64,000 nucleotides of DNA from Nitrosopumilus cobalaminigenes (GTDB lineage Archaea > Thermoproteota > Nitrososphaeria > Nitrososphaerales > Nitrosopumilaceae): contig NZ_CP026993.1 of the NCBI RefSeq assembly GCF_013407145.1, positions 1,262,590 to 1,326,589 of the forward strand. The letters run 5' to 3'. Numbering within the stretch: position 1 is the first letter of the stretch; every line of letters starts with the position of its first letter. Positions 8,674 through 17,180 of this stretch are shown here, in pieces. The notes under the pieces were generated by a model. It had not been told where the DNA came from. It ran no database searches and worked only from the letters and a program-made list of their open reading frames with translations. Both the position numbers and the translations under genes were made by a program.

Positions 8674-9191
8674 ATCTGATAATAACTTGTCCAAGGCATC
8701 TCGAACCTGATACTGAAGATGAATTAAAGGATATTTTAGAAGAATTTGGAGATACAGATCTCAAAGTTACGATTACCAGTATGTCAGGCATTCTAACTGC
8801 TGAAACTAAACTAGATCCTGTTGAAGTTGTAAGAAAAATGAAAGAAATGCTTCTAGATGAACCATGGAGTATAAGATATTGTAAAAGAGTAATTCCCATA
8901 CAGAAAGTAATTGAATCAAACATAGACGAAATTGAAAAAACTGTTGATGAATTATCTAATCAAATTTCAGAAGAAGAGACATATCGAATTTCAATTGAGA
9001 AAAGAAACTCAGATTTGTCAAGTAAAGAGATAATTACAAAAATTGCAGATAAAATCAAAAATAAAGTATCATTAGAATTTCCAGACAAGATTCTATTAAT
9101 CGAAATTTTAGGAAGCAAAACAGGTGTTTCTATCCTAAAAAAATCAGATATTCTAAGTACAGAAAAAACAAAACGAAGTATGTCAGAGTAA
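8670..9191 (+). CDS. THUMP-domain protein (Tan1-like)
   Basis: A 173-residue THUMP-domain protein. The N-terminal MNLIITCPRHLEPDTEDEL and the central RYCKRVIPIQKVIES are characteristic of the Tan1/THUMPD1 group, which presents tRNA to the N4-acetylcytidine acetyltransferase. The C-terminal SKEIITKIADKIKNKV leads into the last strand of the THUMP fold. There is no catalytic domain. It is coupled to tsaC by a 4-nt overlap, consistent with a tRNA modification role, and its 3' end overlaps the convergent gene by 9 nt. Confidence 0.82.
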   Translation: MNLIITCPRHLEPDTEDELKDILEEFGDTDLKVTITSMSGILTAETKLDPVEVVRKMKEMLLDEPWSIRYCKRVIPIQKVIESNIDEIEKTVDELSNQISEEETYRISIEKRNSDLSSKEIITKIADKIKNKVSLEFPDKILLIEILGSKTGVSILKKSDILSTEKTKRSMSE

Positions 9192-9956
9192 TACTGCTGC
9201 TTTTTCTATCAAAATATCAGCCAAAGGATTTTTTGAATTTATTGAATCATAGTGTTTTTTTGTAATTTTAAAATGTTTTTTTAGATATTGTTCATTATTT
9301 TTTATGAATAAATTAATTGAAAGGGGTTTTAACTCAAGATATAATGAATCCAGATTTTTCTTATTTCCAATTCCAATCAACATAAAATTAGTTTTTGGTT
9401 TTACTCCCACATTTTTTATTGCATCAGAAATTTGGGTAGATATAGCAAATCTCATAAGAATATCTGTTTCAAGTTTATTTGAAAGCAATACATTATTTTT
9501 TTTAGATTCAAATGACAATGAAATAATTTTTTTTAGATGATAATTATTTAGAACAAAGTTACTAGATATGGCCTGAATTAGAATTTTAGGGTATTTTTTT
9601 CTAAGATCATCAAGAAATTTAACATCAATTGTTTTGTCACCTTTAATTTCGATTACCTGAATTTGTTTTTTAGATAACTCAAAAGTAGATTTTTTTGATG
9701 CTCCACCATGAATTATTGGAATTATGCTTACTAGATCATTATCTTTTATTGTTGTAGATTTACCATTCATTGCAGAAGAATCAGCCCCATTAATTGCGAT
9801 TAAAACATTTTCAGTATCAAGTTCAGGGGTGTCTTTAGGTTTTAGATCTATTAGTAATGTGATTAATTCTTGAATCGATATATTTGATTTATCGATTTTT
9901 AATTGTTCATCTGGAAAAGATTTTTTTGCTCCACCAACAAATTTGACAGTAAACAT
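9183..9956 (-). CDS. Fusion of ubiquitin-like (MoaD/Urm1/SAMP) domain and KEOPS subunit Cgi121
   Basis: A 257-residue two-domain protein. Residues 1-85 read as a beta-grasp fold of the MoaD/ThiS/SAMP/Urm1 type: MFTVKFVGGA, a helix (IQELITLLIDL), VLIAINGAD, then LVSIIPIIHGG, ending in the family's Gly-Gly at 84-85. In stand-alone homologues this pair is the C-terminus and is adenylated. Here it runs on into residues ~95-257, which match Cgi121, the KEOPS subunit that holds the tRNA CCA end (QAISSNFVLNNYHLKKII; ILMRFAISTQISDAIKNVGV). The neighbour tsaC acts in the same t6A pathway. Cleavage after GG is possible but unproven. Confidence 0.75.
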   Translation of the reverse strand: MFTVKFVGGAKKSFPDEQLKIDKSNISIQELITLLIDLKPKDTPELDTENVLIAINGADSSAMNGKSTTIKDNDLVSIIPIIHGGASKKSTFELSKKQIQVIEIKGDKTIDVKFLDDLRKKYPKILIQAISSNFVLNNYHLKKIISLSFESKKNNVLLSNKLETDILMRFAISTQISDAIKNVGVKPKTNFMLIGIGNKKNLDSLYLELKPLSINLFIKNNEQYLKKHFKITKKHYDSINSKNPLADILIEKAAVLL

Positions 9957-9997
9957 ATCTATATCTTATTTAAAATCTAGAAATAATATTTAATTTA

Positions 9998-10348
9998 TTA
10001 TTCAGTTTTTTCTTCTGTAATTTCAGAAGATTCTTCCTCAGAAGTTGCTTCTATGACAGTTTCTGGTACTTCTTCGGTAGTAGTTGTATCTTCAGTAAGT
10101 TCAATTTCAGATTGTTCTTCAGTTTGTTGTTCTGCTTTAGAAGCTTCAATACGGGCTTGCTTTGCTTTTTCTTCACGAATCTCTTTTTTGATAAATTTTG
10201 TAATATAACCTGCAATTTCATTTTTCAATCCTTTTGAGCGGACAATAGAAACTTGATCTAAGGCTTTTTTATTATCAACGAAATCTTCTCCAAATTTTGA
10301 CTTGTGTTCATCTAGAACTTCATATGAGAGTCGTTTTATTCTATCCAC
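9998..10348 (-). CDS. rps17e: 30S ribosomal protein S17e with acidic tail
   Basis: Residues 1-65 match archaeal/eukaryotic S17e: MDRIKRLSYEVLDEHKSKF, the NKKALDQV stretch, and KNEIAGYITKFIKKE. The family core is about 65 residues. This protein adds ~50 residues, first a basic helix and then a long Glu/Thr-rich acidic tail (EEQSEIELTEDTTTTEE). S11 in this window has an acidic extension at its N-terminus, so the feature may be general in this organism. Confidence 0.85.
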   Translation of the reverse strand: MDRIKRLSYEVLDEHKSKFGEDFVDNKKALDQVSIVRSKGLKNEIAGYITKFIKKEIREEKAKQARIEASKAEQQTEEQSEIELTEDTTTTEEVPETVIEATSEEESSEITEEKTE

Positions 10349-10379
10349 TGAACGTGTAAAGGAAGGGGGTATTTTATAC

Positions 10380-11198
10380 CTATATTCCTAGAAATGTATT
10401 AGAATTCTTTTCCAACATAGCAGTCATCTCATCAAAGGATTTTCCTAGAATTTTTGAAGCACAAAAAACAACGCTAGGAATAAAGCTAATTTGTCCTGAT
10501 TTCATTTCAAAACATCTAGAAAATCTTACTGGACCATCAGTTTCAACAAGGATTTGAGATTCATTGGTTTTTGACAACAAAGTTTGTTTGTCATTTGCAT
10601 ATATCATAACAGGTCCAAAGGAAACAAAAAATCCCATATCCATGGCTCGAGCAAGTTGTTTTTTACTACCATCAAACCAGTGGAGCAAGGCATGTTTCGT
10701 ATCATAAGAAGTCATAATTTCAAAAACATCATCCAAATTTTTTCTAGAATGAATTGAAACGGGTTTGTTAAATTTTTCTGCATAAGATAGTAATGTTTCA
10801 AATACATGATTTTGTTTTTTGACATCATCATCTCCATTAACATATGTTGGATCTAAACCAATTTCCCCTATACCAGAAAGTTTTGAATGATTATCCTCAA
10901 TTAATTTAGATATTTTTTCAATTTCTTCATTGGCACATTCTGGATGAATTCCAATAAATGGTAAAACAAGATCACTTTTAGTTGCAAGTTCTAAAGTTTG
11001 TAATGAATTGTTATAATCCATTGAAACACAACATGCTTTAATTTTTAAAAACTCCATTTGTTTTAAGATAAATTCCATGTCTGGCACATATGCAGGATCT
11101 GACAAATGTATGTGAGAATCAAAATACCAAGACATTTCTTTATCAATTCTTGAAATAGTCTGTATAAATCGATTCCTTAGTGATATTTTTTCACTCAT
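10380..11198 (-). CDS. TatD-family metal-dependent hydrolase
   Basis: A 272-residue TIM-barrel hydrolase of the TatD family, metal-dependent DNases also linked to RNA processing. The metal ligands are visible: DSHIHL at about residue 27, [23 protein letters not shown], and VETDGP near the C-terminus. The frame is open from an ATG at 11198. An ATG at 11135 ([11 protein letters not shown]) gives the typical family start, and I regard it as equally likely. It is divergent from the histone gene by 33 nt. Confidence 0.85.
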   Translation of the reverse strand: MSEKISLRNRFIQTISRIDKEMSWYFDSHIHLSDPAYVPDMEFILKQMEFLKIKACCVSMDYNNSLQTLELATKSDLVLPFIGIHPECANEEIEKISKLIEDNHSKLSGIGEIGLDPTYVNGDDDVKKQNHVFETLLSYAEKFNKPVSIHSRKNLDDVFEIMTSYDTKHALLHWFDGSKKQLARAMDMGFFVSFGPVMIYANDKQTLLSKTNESQILVETDGPVRFSRCFEMKSGQISFIPSVVFCASKILGKSFDEMTAMLEKNSNTFLGI

Positions 11199-11231
11199 TA
11201 TCTTTTTTCGGAAAAAACTGAATTAAGATTC

Positions 11232-11453
11232 ATGAAATCATCGGAATTGGGTTTATCTGCAATGTATAGAATTCTAAAGAAAGCAGGAGCTGAAAGAGTC
11301 AGTGATGAATCAGCCGATGAATTAAGAAGGATAATTGAAGAAATTGCAGATAGTATTGCTAAAAGTGCAGTCGACATGGCATCTCATGCGAGTAGGAAAA
11401 CCGTGAAAGGGGAGGATGTAAAGTTGGCTTCAAAACCCTTTAACAAATTCTAA
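11232..11453 (+). CDS. Archaeal histone
   Basis: A 73-residue single histone fold without tails. The pattern is helix 1 ([17 protein letters not shown]), long helix 2 ([22 protein letters not shown]), the loop [12 protein letters not shown], then a short helix 3 ending in KPFNKF. It will form dimers and longer polymers that wrap DNA. It is followed directly by tRNA-Cys. Confidence 0.93.
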   Translation: MKSSELGLSAMYRILKKAGAERVSDESADELRRIIEEIADSIAKSAVDMASHASRKTVKGEDVKLASKPFNKF

Positions 11454-11492
11454 TCTAAAGAGTTTAATTATTCATTTTGTGTTTTTTAAAAC

Positions 11493-11564
11493 GGTACTCT
11501 GGCAGAACGGTTATGCGTGAGCCTGCAAAGCTTATACAAGGGGGTTCGACTCCCTCGGGTACCT
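11493..11564 (+). tRNA. tRNA-Cys (GCA)
   Basis: A 72-nt cloverleaf. Acceptor GGTACTC pairs with GGGTACC, the D stem is a short GCA/TGC, the anticodon stem is TGAGC/GCTTA around loop CTGCAAA (anticodon GCA), and the T arm is GGGGG-TTCGACT-CCCTC. The discriminator is U73, normal for tRNA-Cys. It has no intron and no encoded CCA. Its last base is also the first base of the reverse-complement stop codon of the convergent copper protein gene. Confidence 0.93.
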
Positions 11565-11974
11565 TATTCTACTATAACTTTACCTTTCATCCACGGATGA
11601 AGAGTACAAAAATAATCAAAAGTTCCTGTTTCATTAAAATCAAGTGTGTATGATTCAAACGGATCTAAATGTCCACTATCAAACAATTCAGTTGGAGATT
11701 CATAAAAACCAGAAGTTACACTGTGAAATGCAGAATCTTCATTCACCCATGTAACTTGTTGTCCTGATTGAATTGTGATTACAGATGGAATGTAGCATCT
11801 ATCAGTCTCTTCACATCCTGGACGTGCAACTTTTGTGGGCATAATCACATCACCTTTTACAACTGGTTCAGAATCTTCAGAAGTGTTTTCTATTGATGAA
11901 TTTGAAAATGCAACTCCAATTATCACAATTACAAGTACTGACAATACAGCAATAATGGTTATTTTTTTTATCAA
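11564..11974 (-). CDS. Plastocyanin-like blue copper protein
   Basis: A 136-residue exported cupredoxin. An N-terminal hydrophobic anchor (about residues 3-23) is followed by a Ser/Glu-rich linker and one cupredoxin domain. The type 1 copper ligands are visible: His in DSAFHSV, then Cys, His and Met in YFCTLHPWMKG. Ammonia-oxidising archaea use many such proteins as electron carriers outside the membrane in place of c-type cytochromes, so a role in respiration is likely. The extra Cys pair (GCEETDRC) may form a disulfide. Its stop codon touches the tRNA-Cys end. Confidence 0.9.
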   Translation of the reverse strand: MIKKITIIAVLSVLVIVIIGVAFSNSSIENTSEDSEPVVKGDVIMPTKVARPGCEETDRCYIPSVITIQSGQQVTWVNEDSAFHSVTSGFYESPTELFDSGHLDPFESYTLDFNETGTFDYFCTLHPWMKGKVIVE

Positions 11975-12042
11975 ATCATATCATTCCTTTACAGAGTTAT
12001 TACATAATTACCAAATTCTCTAAATATATAACATATCAGAAC

Positions 12043-13800
12043 ATGCAATTGTCTCAAAATGGAAAGGGGTTACTAGAATACATACCAGGCTCACACACAT
12101 TGTTGGTTCAGAAGAATTCTAGTCCACCTCTAGAAGGATTTGCAGAAAATATTCAAGAAAGTATTCATGAATATGCACAGAACTCAAAAAGCGAAGTCGA
12201 AAAAGGAAATAATTTTCTTCAGTGGATTTTAACAAGGGTTTTTGAGGCCACTGAAGATGACGCTGCAGATGCAATTGTAGATGGAGCAAATGATCTTGGA
12301 ATTGACGCCTATCTTCCAGTAGACTTTTCAGATAATACAATTAGATTATTCCAATCAAAATATGGAACATCACATTCTCTTGAGGCCATTGCAAAATTCA
12401 AAGAAGATGCCAAAAGATTACTAGCAAAAGATGTAGTAAAAATGAGACCAGAGCTTGCACAGCTTGTTACAAAAATTAAAGAGAAAAATCTTAAGATAAA
12501 ATGTTGTTATGTCACAGATCAGGAAGTAGATTATCATGATGACATTGTAGAAATCATAGATCAAAAAGTAATTATTCAAAAATTATGGGATAGAATAAAA
12601 AAACCTGCAGCAGGAAAAAAATCATCTATTAAACTAGAAAGAATGCTTAGACATGAAAATACAATTTTAGGAATTTTGAAACTACGTGATCTAACTGACT
12701 TTGTAAGCAAGAATAGAGACTATGTTTTTGAATCAAACATTAGACAATGGATGCAATTTAAGACCACAGTTAACAAAGGATTAAGAGAAACACTACAAAC
12801 TAATCCAGGAAAATTTTTCTTTTACAATAATGGAATAACAATTGTAGTTAGCGATTTTTCAGAATTGGGTGAAAATATGATTGAATTGCATGCTCCACAA
12901 ATTGTTAATGGTGCACAGACATCAAACTCTATTCTTGATCACTCAAAGAGAACAAAGAACATGGATGGTTCTATGACAGTTACAATCATCAAAGCAGATG
13001 ATGAACAAGAACAAAATAATATTACAAAATATAGAAATTCTCAAAATTCAGTTAGAGGCAAAGATCTTGTTTCATTAATGGATTTTCACAAATCTATTAA
13101 ATCGCAATTGAAAAGTTGTGGTTATTTTTATGAAATTCAAGCAGGTTCTTTTGATACAAAAACTAAATCAAAACAATGTGAATATGATGGAGATACAATA
13201 TACAACAACTATCTTCCAGATAATCACAAAAAAGTCATTGTTGCTAAAGATGCAATTCAATCACTAGTTGCAGGGATTGAACAAAGGCCAACTGAAGCTT
13301 ATAGTTCTCCAGCTCAATTTCTTCCAAGAGGAAGCAAGTACGATGATGTATTCAATGATAATCTAAAGGATGATTATAGAATTCTGTTATACCCATATCT
13401 TGTTAAAGAATATGCCAAAAAATCATTGAAATTCGGTAAACAAGGCGGCCATAAAACAAAAAGATATGCAACACTATTTTTTGTTGCAGTATATTTTAGA
13501 ATCCTTCATAAGAAAATTATTGAATCAAAAGGGGATTTTAAAGGAGATGTAAGGAAATTGGAACCTATTTTTCGTAGTTTCAAACTAAATTCTAGGATTT
13601 TAAAGATTACAGATGTAGTTGTTACTAAATTCCTTGAAGATACTGTAGTAGATGATGAGATTGAATTAGCAAATACCAAACATAATTTCTTTTCACAGCA
13701 TGTTTGGAATGATTCAATGCTTAGAGTAATTGATAAAAAAATTAGACAAGAAGAAGATGAAATTTTAGCATTGAAAAAACTTGCAACAAGTTTATTTTAA
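12043..13800 (+). CDS. AIPR-family protein with nuclease-like N-terminus (putative phage defence)
   Basis: A 585-residue protein. The central region carries the hallmark motifs of the AIPR family (abortive infection phage resistance, PF10592): FFFYNNGIT at ~258-266, QIVNGAQTSNSI at ~286-297, and a YRNSQNSV segment at ~338. The N-terminal GANDLGIDAYLPV...IRLFQSKY (D84, D88, Q104-x-K106) resembles a Mrr-like PD-(D/E)xK nuclease core. AIPR proteins are found with restriction-modification and abortive infection genes in bacteria and archaea. No methylase or toxin partner adjoins it here. A TATA box (AAATATATAA) lies about 18 nt before the ATG. Confidence 0.85.
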   Translation: MQLSQNGKGLLEYIPGSHTLLVQKNSSPPLEGFAENIQESIHEYAQNSKSEVEKGNNFLQWILTRVFEATEDDAADAIVDGANDLGIDAYLPVDFSDNTIRLFQSKYGTSHSLEAIAKFKEDAKRLLAKDVVKMRPELAQLVTKIKEKNLKIKCCYVTDQEVDYHDDIVEIIDQKVIIQKLWDRIKKPAAGKKSSIKLERMLRHENTILGILKLRDLTDFVSKNRDYVFESNIRQWMQFKTTVNKGLRETLQTNPGKFFFYNNGITIVVSDFSELGENMIELHAPQIVNGAQTSNSILDHSKRTKNMDGSMTVTIIKADDEQEQNNITKYRNSQNSVRGKDLVSLMDFHKSIKSQLKSCGYFYEIQAGSFDTKTKSKQCEYDGDTIYNNYLPDNHKKVIVAKDAIQSLVAGIEQRPTEAYSSPAQFLPRGSKYDDVFNDNLKDDYRILLYPYLVKEYAKKSLKFGKQGGHKTKRYATLFFVAVYFRILHKKIIESKGDFKGDVRKLEPIFRSFKLNSRILKITDVVVTKFLEDTVVDDEIELANTKHNFFSQHVWNDSMLRVIDKKIRQEEDEILALKKLATSLF

Positions 13801-13927
13801 TTTCAAAGGCAGTAGTCTAACCAAGTAAAAATCTTGCAGGAGGTTTACATTGGTCAGACTTCCTACCTAAATTCAGTAATAAACCAGTAATATTTAACAT
13901 AATTTTTCTGAGCAGGGTTTTTCTAGT

Positions 13928-14131
13928 ATGTTTTTTATACTGATTAAAAAGAGCACAAGTACTTTGGGTAAAAAAGAAAAATGTACTATCTGTAGTGAAG
14001 AAGTAGGATTCCGTTTTAAGGCAATGGAAGAATGGGGAATTGAAGGTACATTATGTGGTAAATGCTATTCAAAAAAAGTTGATGAACATTATCCTGGAGA
14101 TCACATTAGAGTGAACAAACATTTAGATTAA
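13928..14131 (+). CDS. Small zinc-binding protein
   Basis: A 67-residue ORF whose recognisable part begins at LGKKEKCTICSEEVGFRF. Two knuckles, CTIC and CGKC, are about 26 residues apart and form a probable zinc ribbon. The C-terminal DEHYPGDH adds possible ligands. The first 12 residues are hydrophobic and atypical for the rest of the protein, so TTG 13964 is a plausible alternative start. Function unknown. Confidence 0.65.
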   Translation: MFFILIKKSTSTLGKKEKCTICSEEVGFRFKAMEEWGIEGTLCGKCYSKKVDEHYPGDHIRVNKHLD

Positions 14132-14133
14132 TT

Positions 14134-14718
14134 TCATTTTGTTTTAGATAATTTATTTGCGTTTATACAATTCCAAACAAGTGGATCAGTTTTCATGTCT
14201 TTTTCTTCTAGAAATTTAATATCAGTGAGAATTTTTTTCTTTTTTAACAAATTAACTTGGAAACTAGAAAATTTTTTACAATCACATGAGTTGAAGAGGC
14301 AAACATCTCCATCCCCTTCATCATGATCTTGTGCTTCATGAGTACAATCACAAACTGCATCTTTCTTTACATCATCAAGTGATTTTTTTGCATATACACC
14401 TAATCTTAGATACGCCTCACCACCATGACCTTTTTTGAATCGTTCATAGTTTTCAGACTTTGGTAGTTCTTTAAAGAAAGAAAGATTAGTGTCAGGTTTT
14501 TGAGTATCAGAACCCATAATGAACCAATAAGTATCATCAAGTTCTAGAAATCGGATTTTAATTGAGGGATCTACCCAAGGATGAATGGTATCATGCCAAA
14601 GTGAAGCAGCTTCCTTTCTCTCAGTAAACAATGGAACAACATTCATTCTAAGATCATAGTATCTATAGGCAACACCTACAAAGTCATCATACCATGGTAC
14701 GGATGATTGTGAAGACAT
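14134..14718 (-). CDS. Conserved hypothetical protein with Cys/His cluster
   Basis: An unrecognised 194-residue soluble protein. Its N-terminal two thirds are aromatic-rich (VPWYDDFVGVAYRYYDLRM; DTYWFIMGSD). A C-terminal cluster CDCTHEAQDHDEGDGD...CLFNSCDCKKF at about residues 122-150 looks like a zinc-binding module. It converges with the preceding small zinc protein with 2 nt between the stops. Function unknown. Confidence 0.72.
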   Translation of the reverse strand: MSSQSSVPWYDDFVGVAYRYYDLRMNVVPLFTERKEAASLWHDTIHPWVDPSIKIRFLELDDTYWFIMGSDTQKPDTNLSFFKELPKSENYERFKKGHGGEAYLRLGVYAKKSLDDVKKDAVCDCTHEAQDHDEGDGDVCLFNSCDCKKFSSFQVNLLKKKKILTDIKFLEEKDMKTDPLVWNCINANKLSKTK

Positions 14719-14802
14719 TGGACAAAAATCAGTTCAGTGCTTATTTATCTGATCTGAATTGGTGGTAATACCCTTATATCATAGTTTTAGACTTAGTTAC
14801 AT

Positions 14803-15084
14803 ATGGCTTCCTATAGAACCAGTATGCAAATTGTTGCAGATTTACTAGTTGCTACTCAACAATCTGGTCAAGAAGGAATCAAAACAACATCACTTCTTAC
14901 AAAGGCAAATCTATCACATTCAAGATTATCAAAATTCTTGGAAAATTTGACAGGTGCAGGTCTTATCAATAAAATAGAATTTGATGGAAAGAATACTTTT
15001 GTTATTACTTCAAAAGGTAGACAATATTTGGATTCATATGTTAACTTTTCAAGTATTGCAGAATCATTTGGTTTAGAACTTTAA
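14803..15084 (+). CDS. Winged-helix transcriptional regulator (paralogue)
   Basis: A 93-residue winged helix protein closely related to the one at 7629: MASYRTSMQIVADLL versus MAEYRTHMKIIGDIL, and KANLSHSRLS versus KANISHSRIS. The recognition helix and the C-terminal SFGLEL/NFGLSI ends are conserved. The wing differs, so DNA targets may overlap but not be identical. It converges with a small membrane protein gene, with 3 nt between the stops. Confidence 0.85.
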   Translation: MASYRTSMQIVADLLVATQQSGQEGIKTTSLLTKANLSHSRLSKFLENLTGAGLINKIEFDGKNTFVITSKGRQYLDSYVNFSSIAESFGLEL

Positions 15085-15087
15085 AAT

Positions 15088-15300
15088 CTATTTTCTTGAT
15101 CTTCGTTTTGCATTAGCTTCTCGTCGTTCTTTTCTTTCTTTGAAAGAGCTATAAAGAACAATAATTATGATACCACCTATTGCAGCCCACATTAATGCGA
15201 AAAAGGGTTGATCTCGAAGTTCTCCAGTAGAGGGTTCAACAAAAGCTATTGGAATAGTTACAACCATGAAAATTAAAATTACTAAGAGGTATTTATCCAC
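15088..15300 (-). CDS. Small two-helix membrane protein
   Basis: A 70-residue protein with two hydrophobic segments (about 4-20 and 30-50), the second ending in a strongly basic tail (KERKERREANAKRRSRK) expected in the cytoplasm. It resembles the small membrane gene at 15362 in plan but is not obviously homologous. Function unknown. Confidence 0.65.
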   Translation of the reverse strand: MDKYLLVILIFMVVTIPIAFVEPSTGELRDQPFFALMWAAIGGIIIIVLYSSFKERKERREANAKRRSRK

Positions 15301-15361
15301 AAATTTCTTGGTTTACAAAACCATATATCTTTTTGATTTAACAAAATGAACAGATAGAAAA

Positions 15362-15547
15362 ATGGCCAAAATGTTGGAAATTTTAGGACTAGTTCTTGTT
15401 GGAATTATGTCATTAGGTTTTATGGGACTCCTACAACCCACCATTGAACCAGGATTATCTCCATTGTTTTGGGGTTGTGCAGGTGCTACACTAATGATCA
15501 TCATTTACAGAAAAATGAAAAGAAAGCAAGAAGAAAAAGAGAAATAG
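15362..15547 (+). CDS. Small two-helix membrane protein
   Basis: A 61-residue protein: helix 1 at about 7-24, a loop with PTIEPGLSPLFWG, helix 2 at about 38-50, then a basic tail (RKMKRKQEEKEK). The central GLSPL motif recurs in the hypothetical membrane protein at 18115 (DPGLSPLEQD). That hints at a shared family of small membrane proteins. It is divergent from the previous gene, with 61 nt between the starts. Confidence 0.65.
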   Translation: MAKMLEILGLVLVGIMSLGFMGLLQPTIEPGLSPLFWGCAGATLMIIIYRKMKRKQEEKEK

Positions 15548-15638
15548 GAAATTTCGAGAATTAGCTAGTAATTGATCAATTGTTAATCAACCGACAGATC
15601 TATAAAGGACAATTCCAAGTAAATGATGAGGGGAGTAT

Positions 15639-15722
15639 TTGACAGAACAAAATAAACAATGGTGGGAAGGTTTAGGAAAAGAATTAGAAACAGACATCGA
15701 AACCTTCGATGAATCAAACTAG
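15639..15722 (+). CDS. 27-residue peptide candidate
   Basis: A short ORF encoding MTEQNKQWWEGLGKELETD and then IETFDESN from a TTG. It has a purine-rich GATGAGGGG nine or so bases upstream and a TATA box (TCTATAAAG) about 35 nt upstream. Those signals and the non-random composition (WW, acidic helix) support a real small gene, but I cannot show conservation. Confidence 0.5.
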   Translation: MTEQNKQWWEGLGKELETDIETFDESN

Positions 15723-15754
15723 TAATTATTTACAAATTTTTAAAAAATTATCAA

Positions 15755-15828
15755 AGCCTTGAACGGGGTACGAACCCGCGACCTAACGCTTACGAGGCGT
15801 TCGCTCTACCAGGCTGAGCTACCAAGGC
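15755..15828 (-). tRNA. tRNA-Thr (CGT)
   Basis: A 74-nt cloverleaf on the reverse strand. Acceptor GCCTTGG pairs with TCAAGGC, the D stem is GCTC/GAGC, the anticodon stem is AACGC/GCGTT around CTCGTAA (anticodon CGT), and the T arm is GCGGG-TTCGTAC-CCCGT. Discriminator U73 is usual for archaeal tRNA-Thr. It has no intron. Confidence 0.93.
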
Positions 15829-15881
15829 ACGATTGGATAAATCCATCAGAGTTAATAAAAAGCCTTTCCGAAATGGACTAA

Positions 15882-17180
15882 ATGAAAAAAACAATTTCTG
15901 GAATTAGAGGAATATTTGGAGAAGATCTTAACCTAAAAGACGTACTAGAATTTTGTAATAATTTTTCATCACTAATAAAATCAAAAAAATGTGTTATTGG
16001 AAAAGACACAAGACCATCAGGTCAAATGGTAAAAGATGTTGCTAGTGCTTCATTGATGAAAAATGGAATAGACATTTTCAATTTAGAAACTGTGCCAACA
16101 CCAGTAGTTTTTAGGGAAGCCAGAAACTATGGCGCAGGATTAGTTATTTCATCATCGCATAATCCATTAGAATGGAATGGAATAAAATTCATCATAGAAG
16201 GTAGAGGGATTAATGAACACGAACTACCAAAAATAATCGAACATCAAGAAATTTTGAAAACAAAAATAGGAATTGAAACTGATCTGTCATCGTCATACAT
16301 TGACGATGCAAAAAAGATCATAGGTAATGTAGAAAATAATCCTGAAATTGTCATAGATATAGGTGGAGGGGCAGCCAAAGGATTTGCACCTGAGTTATTA
16401 AAGAAAATTGGTTGTAATGTACTTTCAATAAATGAAAATCTATCTGAATGCACTAGAGGGCCTGATCCCACATCAGATAATTTAGCAGATTTAATTCAAG
16501 CAACAACCAAAAAAGAAATTGGATTTGCCTTTGATTTAGATGGAGATCGATTAGTAGTAGTAAGAAATGGTAAAAAACAATCAGCAGATGTTACTCTAGG
16601 ATTGGGTGTAGCAAAATCATTAGAGTTAGGTTACAAAAAATTTGTTCTAAGTATAGACACAAGTGTTTCAGTTGAAAAATTTATCAAAGAAAAAGGTGGA
16701 ACTGTTCAGAGATCTAAAGTAGGAGAAGCAAATGTGATTGATCTCATGTTACAAAATAATGCTCAAGCTGGAGGTGAAGGAAGCAGTGGTGGTTTTATTT
16801 TACCTGAATTCAATTATTGTAGAGAAGGGATTCTCACTAGCGGTTTAATAGCATCAATGTTAGGAACAACAGAATTTAATGAAATATTGAACTACATGGA
16901 AAGTTATTATCAAATTAGAGATAAAACTAAAATCGATTCAGAATTTCATGATAAAGTTATTGATGAAATTAAATCAGAATTTTCTAAAGAATATTCTGAA
17001 ATTATTTCATTAGATGGAATTAAAGGAATTATTGATGAAAACAGTTGGGTTTTGATTAGAAAATCAAACACAGAAGATATCATTAGAGTTTCAGCAGAAT
17101 CAAACAATGAAGAGAAATGTAAAAAAATTGTAAAAGACACAATCAAGTTGGTGAATCAAAGCTATGAAAAAATTAGATGA
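15882..17180 (+). CDS. Phosphohexomutase (phosphoglucosamine/phosphomannomutase)
   Basis: A 432-residue alpha-D-phosphohexomutase that interconverts sugar 1- and 6-phosphates for glycan precursor synthesis. Motifs in order: SGIRGIFGE at the start, the phosphoserine loop VISSSHNPLEWNGIKF (~86-101), the metal loop FDLDGDRLVV (~218), the sugar-binding GGEGSSGG (~303), and a C-terminal phosphate-binding region. The GEGSSGG motif and size favour a GlmM-like enzyme, but ManB activity cannot be excluded. It overlaps thiL by 17 nt. Confidence 0.88.
   Translation: MKKTISGIRGIFGEDLNLKDVLEFCNNFSSLIKSKKCVIGKDTRPSGQMVKDVASASLMKNGIDIFNLETVPTPVVFREARNYGAGLVISSSHNPLEWNGIKFIIEGRGINEHELPKIIEHQEILKTKIGIETDLSSSYIDDAKKIIGNVENNPEIVIDIGGGAAKGFAPELLKKIGCNVLSINENLSECTRGPDPTSDNLADLIQATTKKEIGFAFDLDGDRLVVVRNGKKQSADVTLGLGVAKSLELGYKKFVLSIDTSVSVEKFIKEKGGTVQRSKVGEANVIDLMLQNNAQAGGEGSSGGFILPEFNYCREGILTSGLIASMLGTTEFNEILNYMESYYQIRDKTKIDSEFHDKVIDEIKSEFSKEYSEIISLDGIKGIIDENSWVLIRKSNTEDIIRVSAESNNEEKCKKIVKDTIKLVNQSYEKIR

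Noticed and set aside
10380-11198. TatD gene as part of a Tat export system
   Set aside because: TatD proteins are cytoplasmic nucleases and not needed for export; no tatA or tatC is nearby.
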